From DAOUMU01 sp034409055 (GTDB lineage Bacteria > Chloroflexota > Anaerolineae > 4572-78 > J111), in contig DAOUMU010000248.1 of assembly GCA_034409055.1 (NCBI GenBank), positions 1 to 12,907 on the forward strand: DNA of 12,907 nucleotides. Reading direction: 5' to 3'. The first letter of the stretch is position 1. Each line of letters starts with the position of its first letter. Below are positions 5,881 to 12,907 of the stretch, piece by piece. Made by a program: the position numbers and the translations under genes. The notes beneath the pieces were generated by a model. That model made no database searches and was not told where the DNA came from. It worked only from the letters and a program-made list of their open reading frames with translations.

Positions 5881-7878
5881 ATGAGCACAAGAAAACTATT
5901 ACCACAGTTCATTGGTTTAGTATTTACCATCTGGCTATTGGCCGGGTGTGGAAGCACACCAACCGAACCGGCAACAATCCCCACCCCCATTCCTTCACCT
6001 ACCGCAGCGTCTGTCACAGTTTCGGCTGAATCCGGCTTTATCACCGGCCGCGTACATTTACAGGCGCCGCCCACGCCCCCCATGGTGGTGTATGCCGTAG
6101 ACAATACAAGCGGGGCGTGGTTTTTTACAGAGACAGAACAGACCGATGGCGAAGCATCCTTCACCCTCCAGGTCTCTCCGGGGGCTTATCAGGTGTTTGC
6201 CTTCGCTGATACCGGACCTTTTGCCGGTTATTCAGAGGATGGCTGGGAACTTGCGACAGTCACCGTGGCGGCGAACCAAACCGTATCAGACATCATCGTT
6301 CGTCCACCGGGTCAGTCAGAGTGCGGCGCAACTTTTGGCTTGCCTGCTTCTCCTGACGGACGCTTTGCAGCCATCGATGGCCCCTCCACAGATTGCCGGA
6401 CTGCCGTAACCGCAACTGTTACCGCGGCAGCAGGAGAACAGGCGGCTATTGAGACCGCGCCCTCGGCGCCTGGTGCCCCCCAAAACGAAACCGCCGAAGC
6501 AGGTCTGCCCAACCCGGCCTCAGTTTTTTGCCAGGGGCAAGGCGGGCAGGTTGACATCCGCACCGAAAATGGGGGTGAGGTGGGATACTGCATCTTTTTA
6601 GATGGCAGCCAGTGTGAGGAATGGGCCTTTTTCAACGGCAACTGTATACCCGGCAGTGCTTCCGTGTGCGGCTCTTTAGCGTATAGTCTGGAGCAGAGGC
6701 TGGGCGTCGGGGTGACGATAACCGCCCAAACGCCTTTTGAAGATTACATCACCGGTCAGACGGGGACCGGCTGCCGGGTAACGGCCACCGGCACCGGCCT
6801 GGATTTTGAGAACGTGGGCGTACTCTCCGATGCCCTGAACCAAATGTTCCAAAACGAGGGGTGGCATGCAGACCTCAGCTACGATGGCGGCGGGCCCACC
6901 GGCATGCTCGGCGGCTATCGCTACCAACCTGCACTGTGCCTGTGGATGGCGGAGTGGGAGCCGTCGGAAGCGGCCAATTGTCCATCGGACCAGCCAATAA
7001 GTGCGTGTGAACTATCTCCTGAGCAAAAACTGTATACCATTACCCTCGATTGTCTTCAGGATACCACCGCCATAGCCACCGCTCATCCCGAACGTATCCA
7101 ATTTTCGCCGGGCGCTATATCCAGCCAAGTGCAAAGCAGTTTGGCCGCGAACGGGTTTGCTCAATATGTACTCACGGCAATGGCCGGTCAGGAGATGACG
7201 GTGAGACTGGGCGATCCGGCGGAAGTGAACGCCATCCTGGTCATCTGGGGGGAAGACGGCACGGTTCTGATTTCAAACCACGCCAGCGCGACCACCTGGA
7301 CGGGTGAGCTTCCCCTTACTCAGGATTATTATATTGATGTGAGATCAGTGGCCCAGGTTCCCATCAATTACACGATAGAGGTAATTATCCCGTCCGCAAC
7401 AAATGCTTCAGAAGGCCCTGAAGTCTTGCCCTTGGATGTGCCGGTCGGTTTCGAGTTCTTGTTTGGGTTGGCCGACTCTTTGATGCTGCCGCCTGACTTT
7501 CCTGTCGACGCGGGCCTGCCCCCGGTTCAGCCCTATGTCATTACCGCCGAACCCGGCGAATATGAGATCAGTTTAGATTATGGCTCGGATTGTCGCGGAG
7601 CGGGGGCTTGTCACTACGGCAGTCTGGCCGGAAAGAAGGTTGCCTCAAATCAACCTGAAAGCACCCGCAATTTCGTTTTTGAAGCAGACCGGGCGCAAAA
7701 GGTAACGCTGGCTAACGGCATTGAGGGCTACTTCATCGAGGCGCGTTGTGGAGCCAATTGCGACGATGCCAAATTATTTTGGATATACAACGGTTTTCAA
7801 TATATGATAGGCTTGAAGGGGGGCGCCCAATCGGATGTGGTCGATCTGGCAAACGCCGCAATTACGAACTCGCTGTGA
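5881..7878 (+). CDS. Secreted multidomain lipoprotein with DUF333-type domain
   Basis: A 665-aa envelope lipoprotein. The signal peptide ends in a lipobox LLAGC with Cys23 as the lipidated residue, followed by a Thr/Pro-rich linker (26-45). Residues about 50-145 look like a carboxypeptidase-regulatory or beta-sandwich domain (ITGRVHLQAPP). Residues about 208-256 are a DUF333-like Cys-rich module (NPASVFC, GYCIFLDGSQCEEW), seen in secreted proteins. Residues 258-395 form another Cys-containing domain seen, from memory, beside DUF333 in Chloroflexota proteins. Residues about 405-515 resemble a bacterial pre-peptidase C-terminal (PPC) beta domain, and 525-665 form an unknown C-terminal domain with four Cys. 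The role is probably extracellular binding or envelope stability; no catalytic motif is visible. A strong promoter and RBS precede it. The stop may be premature (see 7879-8016). Confidence 0.85.
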   Translation: MSTRKLLPQFIGLVFTIWLLAGCGSTPTEPATIPTPIPSPTAASVTVSAESGFITGRVHLQAPPTPPMVVYAVDNTSGAWFFTETEQTDGEASFTLQVSPGAYQVFAFADTGPFAGYSEDGWELATVTVAANQTVSDIIVRPPGQSECGATFGLPASPDGRFAAIDGPSTDCRTAVTATVTAAAGEQAAIETAPSAPGAPQNETAEAGLPNPASVFCQGQGGQVDIRTENGGEVGYCIFLDGSQCEEWAFFNGNCIPGSASVCGSLAYSLEQRLGVGVTITAQTPFEDYITGQTGTGCRVTATGTGLDFENVGVLSDALNQMFQNEGWHADLSYDGGGPTGMLGGYRYQPALCLWMAEWEPSEAANCPSDQPISACELSPEQKLYTITLDCLQDTTAIATAHPERIQFSPGAISSQVQSSLAANGFAQYVLTAMAGQEMTVRLGDPAEVNAILVIWGEDGTVLISNHASATTWTGELPLTQDYYIDVRSVAQVPINYTIEVIIPSATNASEGPEVLPLDVPVGFEFLFGLADSLMLPPDFPVDAGLPPVQPYVITAEPGEYEISLDYGSDCRGAGACHYGSLAGKKVASNQPESTRNFVFEADRAQKVTLANGIEGYFIEARCGANCDDAKLFWIYNGFQYMIGLKGGAQSDVVDLANAAITNSL

Positions 7879-8016
7879 TCATCTGTCACCCCCAACACGC
7901 CCAATCTGGCTATTCAGTCATTTACAATTGAAGCTGAAGACAATCCAGGCGGCGGTAAGCAATTAATTTTGAATTGGCAAACAACCGGCGCCAATCAGGT
8001 CCAAATCACGCTGTAA
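7879..8016 (+). pseudogene. In-frame 3' remnant of the lipoprotein
   Basis: After the TGA at 7876-7878 the same frame stays open for 45 codons to TAA 8014-8016 and reads like a further beta domain (LAIQSFTIEAE, LILNWQTTGANQVQITL). From memory, W-x-TTGA-type segments of this kind are part of a domain in large Chloroflexota lipoproteins. The natural protein was probably longer and lost its end by a nonsense change plus truncation. A second short open stretch in another frame follows (AIVVLYDDGKE, ending near 8058). Confidence 0.5.
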
Positions 8017-8093
8017 AAAATGCGATTGTGGTTCTTTATGATGACGGCAAAGAGTAGCATCTCAATTAGCAATCTTCGTTAAATACCTGTCAC

Positions 8094-8130
8094 GGCCCGA
8101 ACTAATTCTCTTACTTCGGGCCTGATTTTT
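8094..8130 (+). terminator. Rho-independent terminator-like hairpin
   Basis: GGCCCGAA (8094-8101) pairs perfectly with TTCGGGCC (8115-8122) across a 13-nt loop, followed by TGATTTTTG. It lies 216 bp after the lipoprotein stop and would end its transcript. The loop is long and the T-run short, so strength is uncertain. Confidence 0.5.
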
Positions 8131-8431
8131 GCCATACAGCAGAGATGACTGACCTGGGTCTAACTGAGTTGACAAATAAGCACGACCAATGATAAACTCG
8201 TCAACTTCTATGTTCTCGGCTTTAGCCATTTTTTCAATACGACTATATCTTGTGGAGTACCGACAGGGCATAATATGAGGCACGCTTCGCGTCAGATGCC
8301 GTATTTCGTAGCCCCGTTCGCATCTGAGGCCACGTCCTGAGCTTGCCGAAGGGATGCTCACTCCTCAAAATGGCCAAAGTTTCTGCGCAAAATCTGCACA
8401 ATTTAACGATATACTAATCAAAAATCTTTAA

Positions 8432-8437
8432 TATAAT
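8432..8437 (+). promoter_or_regulatory. Possible -10 element of peptidase gene
   Basis: A perfect TATAAT in an AT-rich patch, 190 bp upstream of the ATG at 8627. No good -35 hexamer sits 17 bp before it, so the call is weak. If used, the transcript would include the whole inverted repeat at 8462-8593. Confidence 0.3.
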
Positions 8438-8461
8438 TGCGTGATTACAATAGATTGAGGC

Positions 8462-8593
8462 TAACTGCCTTCCCTCATGTCATTCCGAGAAGCTCAGCGA
8501 CGAGGAATCTCCGAAACTTTGGCCCAACAGAGATCTACTTTACCAAAACCTTGGGGATTCTTCACCTGTTCAGAATGACATGGTAGGCAGTTA
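8462..8593. repeat. 132-bp long inverted repeat (dispersed MITE/REP-like type)
   Basis: The two halves are reverse complements over most of their length. The ends TAACTGCCT/AGGCAGTTA pair, then CATGTCATTC/GAATGACATG, then GAGGAATCTCC with its partner near GGGGATTCTTC, then CTTTGG/CCAAAA-type pairing towards the centre at about 8525. The core TGTCATTCCGAG...GAATGACA is of a type I recall as a widespread intergenic repeat in environmental bacterial genomes; this is memory, not a search result. It ends 33 bp before the start codon of the peptidase gene and, as RNA, would form one very long hairpin in its leader. Confidence 0.7.
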
Positions 8594-8626
8594 CGATTGA
8601 GGATTAGCAATAATGGCTGGAGGCCT

Positions 8627-10411
8627 ATGAAGTTATTATTGAGACGTACCGTTCCGACAATGGTCATTAACCTTGCCGCACTTTTGGCGGCCGGAATCTT
8701 ATTCTTGATGCTCCGGCCTGGCATAGTTCAGGCCGATTCACCCCCGCAGGACAAGCTGCCGCCCCAGGAGGCACGCCCATTTCAACTCCCCTTTGCCCAG
8801 TCATCCGGCCCGGATACCTGGCTGCTGGCCCAACCTTATGGCAACACAACCGGCGCGTATCGACAACGTTTTACCACCTATGGAGCCTCGGGCGGTATCC
8901 ACTTTGGCCTGGACTTGTCCGCCCCCTGCGGCACAGAAATTGTGGCCATTGCCGACGGCGTTGTCTTTGCCGTTGACGGACCGTTTGGATCACCCCCTCA
9001 CAATTTGATGATCGACCATCTTCAGTTGGGCTATGCCTCGATGTACGGTCATCTGTTGGAGGCTCCTAATTTGAAGCCGGGGGAAGTGGTCAAACAAGGA
9101 CAGGTTGTCGCCCTAACAGGCGACTCAACGGAGACTTGTTACGGGCGACCCCACCTACATCTGGAAATCCGCGACCTGAACCACATTCGCAAATATAACC
9201 CGATTACGCTGATCGAGGCTAACTGGGACAACCTGGTTCTGATAGGAAACTCAGGGCGCGACTTTGCCCGGGATCTGGACGAGCCGCGCAAATGGCAAAC
9301 GTTGTACAATCAGCCGGAGGTCTGGACAGGGGGTCCAATTCTCAATGACTTTGCCAATCCCTGGCCCCTGGACTGGAGCAAACGGACGTTCAACTCGGTC
9401 ACGCCGGCTAGCCTGGTAGTATCCGGCTCAGTTCTGACACAATCACCTGTTACTATGCCGTTATCAATCTTGCCTATCGGACGGCAAATCCTCGGGGGCA
9501 ACTGTTGTACCAGTCCCTACTGGAGTAAAGACTCAACCGAAGTACGTTTTATAGATCAACCAACGCCGGATGCGCCACTGGGTATCTGGGGAGTTGATGT
9601 AACGCATCGTGATCCAGCACCCGATCTGGTCACAAAAAAGCTGGGAGTCTACAGCCCTGACGGTAATTTGATCGCCTACCCCGACGGAAGTAAAGGGGTG
9701 GCCGTTATTGAGCAATTAGCTGATGGTCAAAAATGGGAAGTTGAGACCCAGGAACGCAGTATCAGCTTTACTCCTGACAGCCAGGGACTGTTTTGGACGA
9801 CTTATGATGAAGATGCACCTCGCGACACCCGCGAGGAAACAATCTGGCTGGCAGACGTGGATGGCAGCAACATACGGGCGGTGTTCAGTGCACGACGAAC
9901 TGACCCGGTCGCATGGCTGTCAAAAAATGAACTACTCATGACCCGACGCTTCGCCGGAACTTCAGATGTGCAGTTGTTCATCCTATCACTTGAAGACGGT
10001 ACTCAAACTGAGTTAATGGAGGGGCCTCGTATGCGAGGTATTGCCTTTAGCCCGGATAAGCGTCATTTTGTCTATTACGTTACATTTGAGGAGCAGACTG
10101 ATAAAAATGGAATCTGGCTCTTTGATCTGCAAAATCCGGAAAAAGCGCCGCAAAAGCTGCCTTTCTTTGGGACCTATCGTTGGCGAGATCACGAGCGTCT
10201 AATCTACGTTCCGTTTGACCCTGAAGCTGCCGAGCATAACTTCTACGAGTATCATCTTGTCACCGGCCAAACCCGGCCCCTATTTCCCGACGGTACCAAC
10301 TTGACCATCGCTAACAACGACTGGCAAGTGTCACCCGATGGCCGCAAGATTGCCCTGGTTGCCGCTAATGGCACTGCGCTTGACGGTATTTGGGTGCTTG
10401 ATATCGAATAG
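8627..10411 (+). CDS. Secreted M23 metallopeptidase with C-terminal beta-propeller
   Basis: A 594-aa exported protein. Residues 1-37 form a signal peptide (LLLRRT, then a long hydrophobic stretch, ending near VQADS). The M23 peptidase (LytM/gametolysin-type) domain spans about 85-195. Zinc-site residues are visible: H92 and D96 in HFGLD, H142 in MYGHL, and H176-x-H178 in HLHLE. It is therefore probably active on peptide cross-links of murein or related substrates outside the cell. From about residue 310 to the end are WD40/PD40 (TolB-like) blades with SPDGN, TPDSQ, SPDKR and SPDGR signatures, likely a binding propeller. An open frame extends upstream to a TTG at 8597, but ATG 8627, with GGAGG just before it, gives the natural signal peptide. 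The long inverted repeat lies directly upstream. Confidence 0.88.
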   Translation: MKLLLRRTVPTMVINLAALLAAGILFLMLRPGIVQADSPPQDKLPPQEARPFQLPFAQSSGPDTWLLAQPYGNTTGAYRQRFTTYGASGGIHFGLDLSAPCGTEIVAIADGVVFAVDGPFGSPPHNLMIDHLQLGYASMYGHLLEAPNLKPGEVVKQGQVVALTGDSTETCYGRPHLHLEIRDLNHIRKYNPITLIEANWDNLVLIGNSGRDFARDLDEPRKWQTLYNQPEVWTGGPILNDFANPWPLDWSKRTFNSVTPASLVVSGSVLTQSPVTMPLSILPIGRQILGGNCCTSPYWSKDSTEVRFIDQPTPDAPLGIWGVDVTHRDPAPDLVTKKLGVYSPDGNLIAYPDGSKGVAVIEQLADGQKWEVETQERSISFTPDSQGLFWTTYDEDAPRDTREETIWLADVDGSNIRAVFSARRTDPVAWLSKNELLMTRRFAGTSDVQLFILSLEDGTQTELMEGPRMRGIAFSPDKRHFVYYVTFEEQTDKNGIWLFDLQNPEKAPQKLPFFGTYRWRDHERLIYVPFDPEAAEHNFYEYHLVTGQTRPLFPDGTNLTIANNDWQVSPDGRKIALVAANGTALDGIWVLDIE

Positions 10412-10473
10412 AATTGTAGTGACAAAATAGAGGAGTTGAGGCGATGCTTTTTTCATTTGAATTATAACCCTGG

Positions 10474-11038
10474 TCAAGTCAGAGACTTCATCTTGATAGC
10501 TGATTTTGGACAAGCGTTGACACACAGGCCACAACCCCAGCAATGATTATCTTCATAGATGACCTGCCTGAAAACTTCACCATGCAAACGTATCTCGGTA
10601 CCATCCTGATAAAAAGCTCCAAAAGGACATCGGCCAACACAAATGCCACAGTGCGTGCATTGGTCCCAGTCAATAGCAGCCGAATAGTAAGCACGCGGAT
10701 ATATTTTGTCCAGCCCCAGACGTTGACCCGCCAAAACAGGTACTTGTCTCATAGGCCGAGAAATAATCCAAATTGGCATAGAACCGACCAGGTATGTATT
10801 TTGCCTGATCCCCTTCCAAAACTCGGTTGATGATATCTCGTTTGTAGGCCTCGCGCAAAAGATGATCGGTTTCATCTCGGGAAATCTGCAGCATTTCAGC
10901 AATTTCCTTGCTAGTCAATGGTTGTTGTTCTAGCCCCACAACCAGATCAATTTCCTGTTCCGTGACAATCAGGTTGAGATAAGGCTGCATAGCAACGGGT
11001 AATTGGAAAGTTTTTATGAATGCATCAATCTTGGTCAT
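10474..11038 (-). pseudogene. Winged-helix + 2x[4Fe-4S] ferredoxin protein, frameshifted
   Basis: Two minus-strand frames form one gene of about 187 aa. The first (from ATG at 11038) has a helical N-terminus and a winged-helix/HTH-like segment (residues 40-73, LTSKEIAEMLQISRDE), then runs to YIPGRFYANLDY. The second frame continues with RPMRQVPVLAGQ and contains two complete ferredoxin motifs, CTHCGICVGRCP and CWGCGLCVNACP, ending near 10474. The frames join near 10757-10765. One extra base, plausibly in the AAA run at 10761-10763 of the plus strand, explains the shift. An intact product would bind two [4Fe-4S] clusters and perhaps DNA or a redox partner. It could be a real lesion or a single-base sequence error. 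It converges with the peptidase gene, 62 bp apart. No clear RBS precedes the ATG; an upstream TTG at 11047 is also possible. Confidence 0.75.
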
Positions 11039-11180
11039 TTTATACAACGCTTGAGTTCACCAGCCGCCGAGTCAGCAAAATCCGTTACACTTACCAGGGC
11101 CTTCTCTGACAAAGCGTGTTTGAAAAACCGAGCGGTAGGCGGTCGGGTGGAACGAATTGGTGCGACCCGTTCGCCCAAAA

Positions 11181-11196
11181 CCGTCACTTGTGACGG
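11181..11196. repeat. Perfect 7-bp inverted repeat
   Basis: CCGTCAC and GTGACGG are separated by TT, forming a 16-bp perfect palindrome-like site. It lies about 145 bp upstream of the ferredoxin gene start and has the size and symmetry of a dimeric repressor operator, though no promoter is obvious. Confidence 0.4.
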
Positions 11197-11207
11197 GGGA
11201 TGGGCGG

Positions 11208-11234
11208 CAAAGGACAACTAACCATTGTTCTTTG
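11208..11234. repeat. Stem-loop
   Basis: CAAAGGACAA (11208-11217) pairs with TTGTTCTTTG (11225-11234) across a 7-nt loop, with one G-T wobble. No T-run follows. It is one of several hairpins in the non-coding stretch 11039-11310. Confidence 0.45.
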
Positions 11235-11257
11235 TAACTGTAGACTGATGTTGGTGA

Positions 11258-11285
11258 GATAATACCGCGTCACGCGGAGATTATC
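11258..11285. repeat. Compound inverted repeat
   Basis: GATAAT+CCGCG pairs with CGCGG+ATTATC around a TCA loop, with small unpaired bases between the two stems. Immediately to its right CCACC/GGTGG forms a further hairpin (about 11291-11305). Function unknown. Confidence 0.45.
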
Positions 11286-11286
11286 A

Positions 11287-11463
11287 AGTCCCACCGCCGA
11301 GGTGGTTCGGCTGACAGCATCATCCCCTGGGACACGATTGGAATTGGCCCTGTCTAACTTGATTGATAATGCCTTGAAATTCACCCCACCGGACGGGCAA
11401 GTAGAGCTGGCGGCTGACGAAGTAGACCAGACGCTCAAGATTTGGGTCAAAGACAATGGGCTG
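11287..11463 (+). pseudogene. Histidine kinase HATPase_c fragment
   Basis: About 58 codons encode the middle of a sensor-kinase ATPase domain: the N box NLIDNALKFTPPDG and the G1 box DNGLG are both clear. The phosphoacceptor H box, the F and G2 boxes and all sensory parts are missing. The frame loses similarity directly after DNGLG and stops at about 11563. It is a truncated remnant with no start codon of its own. The rest of the kinase is not in the window. Confidence 0.7.
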
Positions 11464-11876
11464 GGTAACCGTTTGTTAGATGGGCGCTGCTTCCCCAGCG
11501 CTGCCAAATCGCCCCGAGGCGAAAACAGTATTGGGTGTCTGACCCCCAACGGTCAGCACGGATAGAAGGTGGTTCGGTGCGGATAAGGCCCGACGCTTCC
11601 GGCAGCGGCCAGCGGTAGGGCTGGACAGTGGGGAAGGGGATCGAAAACAACTGAATAACGTCTAAACTCAGCGGCCATAGCAGTAAGATATGAGCCGATA
11701 GGGGGATGTTGTCCCGAAACGGGAGTATGAGCAAATGTGGCTAAAATCACCCCTCCGATTTGACAAAATCCCCCTCATAGAAGGCTGACTTTTTGTTGGA
11801 ACGACATTCTTCCATCCCCATAAATCCGCGATAACCAGATCGGTCCAGCGAGTGGTTAAGCTGATGCAAACAAACC
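11464..11876. other. Non-coding spacer right of kinase fragment
   Basis: I recognise no gene here. Short frames exist on both strands but have no family features. A GTTAGAT (11475-11481) looks like an attC right box but has no paired left box. At about 11863-11870 the sequence GTTAAGC (GCTTAAC on the minus strand) follows the GNAT gene as a possible left box of a lost attC. Purine-rich and C-rich runs occur around 11630 and 11745-11775. Confidence 0.4.
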
Positions 11877-12350
11877 CTACAATTCTAATCGCATCTCCAG
11901 CTCAAACACCTCAAATCCTGCATTCTCATATAACTTGTTAGCCGGGTTCCTCGCCAATACATTCAACTCTGCCTCCACACAACCCTTTCCCCTTCCCCAT
12001 TCTAAAGCTGCTTCCAGCAACCTTTGACCTATCCCTTCCCCGCGATGGCTTGGCTCTACGTAGATCGAATGGATATGCAATACTGACTTGGGCTGGAAGA
12101 TTTCGGGCGGACAAACCACACTGGCTTCGATAACACCCACCGTTTCCTCTTCTGTTCCTTCCGATACTGCCAGGAGAAAAATGTGATCTTCTTTCTCGGA
12201 AACGTCCAGGAAGTGAGTTTGAAGTTGTAAACTGATCTCGCCCCCTTTATTTAGGGCATGCCCACCATACGAGACCATATCTTGCAGCATCGCCTTGATC
12301 AAGTTCACAACGGAATCGATATCACGAATGGTCGCTTCTCGAAGTTCCAT
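11877..12350 (-). CDS. GNAT family N-acetyltransferase (cassette gene)
   Basis: A complete 157-aa single-domain GNAT protein, the usual family length. It would transfer an acetyl group from acetyl-CoA to an amine; the substrate cannot be read from the sequence. The acetyl-CoA-binding motif A is IYVEPSHRGEGIGQRLL, with R103-G-E-G-I-G108. The later motif NPANKLYENAGFEVFE (135-150) holds the Asn and Tyr typical of the family. The N-terminus MELREATIRDIDSVVNLI is the normal first strand and helix, which supports this ATG; GGAAAAGGG stands directly before it. The start lies 22 bp after the right box of a partial attC on the same strand (12372-12378), the usual cassette layout. Acetyltransferases are common integron cassette genes. 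Confidence 0.88.
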   Translation of the reverse strand: MELREATIRDIDSVVNLIKAMLQDMVSYGGHALNKGGEISLQLQTHFLDVSEKEDHIFLLAVSEGTEEETVGVIEASVVCPPEIFQPKSVLHIHSIYVEPSHRGEGIGQRLLEAALEWGRGKGCVEAELNVLARNPANKLYENAGFEVFELEMRLEL

Positions 12351-12371
12351 CCCTTTTCCAGAATTGCATCA

Positions 12372-12457
12372 GCCTAACGCTCCGCTTCTGCCGCCCAAAG
12401 ACAACCCCAATTAAAATCAAGCCTTGTGCCAAAAACCGTGCTTAATGGGTCGGCAGG
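12372..12457 (-). other. Partial attC site, left arm replaced by intron end
   Basis: Read on the minus strand, this has the central and right parts of the same attC family as the sites at 3386 and 4686: TGCCGACCCATTAAGC, a GCACAAGGCTTG-type block, TCTTTGGGCGGC and finally GCGTTAGGC. The right box GTTAGGC (12378-12372) fits GTTRRRY. The left box and outer left arm are missing. Homology to the intact sites stops at about 12457, next to a group II intron 3' end. The inner arms GGTCGGCAG and CTGCCGCC still pair. Confidence 0.75.
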
Positions 12458-12461
12458 CCGG

Positions 12462-12826
12462 GTAGAGGCGGCACGCTTTGCGACCTGCCGCCCCCCCACA
12501 GAGCCGGACGTGCGGAACTCCCGCATCCGGTTCCTCAGTTCCAACGCTTTTGACCACGTTGGAAACCCATCAGGCGACACCCCGATGGGCCGCGCAGCGT
12601 AGCTGGGCTACCCTTCACCTGTTGCTGGGCTTCTGTTGAGACGGTTCGTAGGCTCGAAGTCCTTCCCGTCTCTCTGGTCAGCAACTCGTGATACCCGGCT
12701 TCACCTTCTCTCTGGTGGGGCGCCCTTCGGCACTCCCTACGGTCGCAGGACAGACTTGGGCTTCACTTCCCCACCCTCATCGGTACTAGTCGGGTCGAAC
12801 GCCAGCGAGCTGCGTGTGTAGCACAC
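12462..12826 (-). mobile_element. Group II intron-like sequence with domains V and VI at its 3' end
   Basis: On the minus strand, 12534-12501 is a 34-nt domain V-like hairpin (GGAACCGGATGCGG ... CCGCACGTCCGGCTC) with the bulge in the 3' half, as in group II introns. The catalytic AGC position reads AAC, so it may be decayed. Domain VI follows: a GGCGGCA/TGCCGCC stem and CTCTACCC with a candidate bulged A. The 3' end lies near 12457-12463, directly against the attC remnant. Upstream are strong hairpins (TTCCAACG/CGTTGGAA at 12539-12564; CCCATC/GATGGG next to it) and GC-rich structured RNA-like sequence. A possible 5' GTGTG is at 12826, which would make an ORF-less intron of about 365 nt. No reverse transcriptase is present. 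Confidence 0.6.
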
Positions 12827-12850
12827 CGCTTTTCCAACGCCCGCCCACCA

Positions 12851-12884
12851 AACCGGACGTGACCCTTTCGATGTCATCCGGCTT
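12851..12884 (-). mobile_element. Second group II domain V-like hairpin
   Basis: On the minus strand, 34 nt beginning AAGCCGGATGAC and ending GTCACGTCCGGTT form a hairpin with an AGC triad, a GAAA tetraloop and a 3'-side bulge. These are the hallmarks of group II domain V, closer to consensus than the copy at 12501-12534. It lies about 320 nt upstream of that copy. This suggests two introns in tandem, one inserted near the end of another, or a rearranged element continuing beyond the window. Confidence 0.5.
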
Positions 12885-12907
12885 TCCAGTAGACCAACTG
12901 ACTTTGT

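Larger units (their letters stand above)
8017..8626. other. Decayed spacer between lipoprotein and peptidase genes
   Basis: I see no convincing gene here. It contains a terminator-like hairpin (8094-8130), a frame on the minus strand (8062-8271) with no recognisable family, a short GC-rich motif related to CCTTCGGCAAGCTCAGGAC (minus strand, about 8334-8352) of a kind I recall as dispersed in such genomes, an AT-rich promoter-like patch (8400-8450) and the 132-bp inverted repeat at 8462-8593. Confidence 0.5.

Noticed and set aside
6146..6927. Shadow frames within the lipoprotein gene
   Set aside because: They overlap a well-supported long gene and have no independent features.
8062..8361. Minus-strand frame of up to 99 codons (core DEFIIGRAYLSTQLDPGQ)
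   Set aside because: It shows no recognisable family or RBS, overlaps a terminator-like hairpin, and its start region consists of repeat-like GC-rich DNA. It could be a gene remnant but I cannot support it.
11475..11481. GTTAGAT as an attC right box
   Set aside because: No complementary left box at attC distance; the preceding sequence is kinase coding DNA.
11840..11876. Downstream attC of the GNAT gene (GCTTAAC on the minus strand with GTTATCG)
   Set aside because: Only a 5-bp closing stem about 30 bp long and no homology to the attC family; at most a decayed left box.
12374..12821. Small frames of 61-68 codons at the right end as genes
   Set aside because: They translate the attC remnant and intron RNA domains (MREFRTSGSVGG is domain V read as protein).

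Overview
The window looks like accessory DNA of an uncultured bacterium, most plausibly a Chloroflexota (Anaerolineae/Caldilineae-like) genome. This is inference: the GC-richer right half carries a long TP-rich lipoprotein with a DUF333-type domain and an M23-peptidase/beta-propeller protein, both typical of that phylum. The left 5.4 kb is visibly more AT-rich and has a different gene style. No 16S or other phylogenetic marker is present.

Left part (1-5434, + strand): a row of short, mostly single-gene units in one orientation, separated by about 100-bp imperfect palindromes. Two of these (3386-3489 and 4686-4790) are homologous to each other and have the layout of integron attC sites. I read this part as a gene-cassette array; no integron integrase lies in the window. 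The genes are a triple-repeat coiled-coil protein, a HEPN (RX4H) protein broken by a 5-bp duplication, a PD-(D/E)XK nuclease-like protein, a GIY-YIG protein broken by a 101-bp MITE-like insertion with a 7-bp target duplication, a degenerate restriction-endonuclease-like protein, and a protein I do not recognise. The nuclease content suggests defence or other accessory functions. A 5'-truncated group II intron end (domains V and VI) sits at 2360-2433, between two cassettes.

Middle (5435-10411, + strand): a GC-rich leader with a strong sigma70-type promoter, then a 665-aa secreted lipoprotein whose ancestral 3' end continues in frame past its TGA. A decayed spacer follows, with a terminator-like hairpin and a 132-bp long inverted repeat. 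Then comes a secreted M23 metallopeptidase fused to a WD40/TolB-like propeller.

Right part (10412-12907, mostly - strand): a frameshifted winged-helix/2x[4Fe-4S] ferredoxin gene, a small piece of a histidine-kinase ATPase domain, hairpin-rich spacer DNA, and a GNAT acetyltransferase gene. The GNAT gene is preceded on its own strand by a partial attC of the same family as the left sites. That attC is cut where a group II intron 3' end begins, and intron-like sequence runs to the window edge. The window therefore shows cassette material in two opposite orientations about 7 kb apart, with many independent lesions (duplication, MITE, frameshift, nonsense, truncation).
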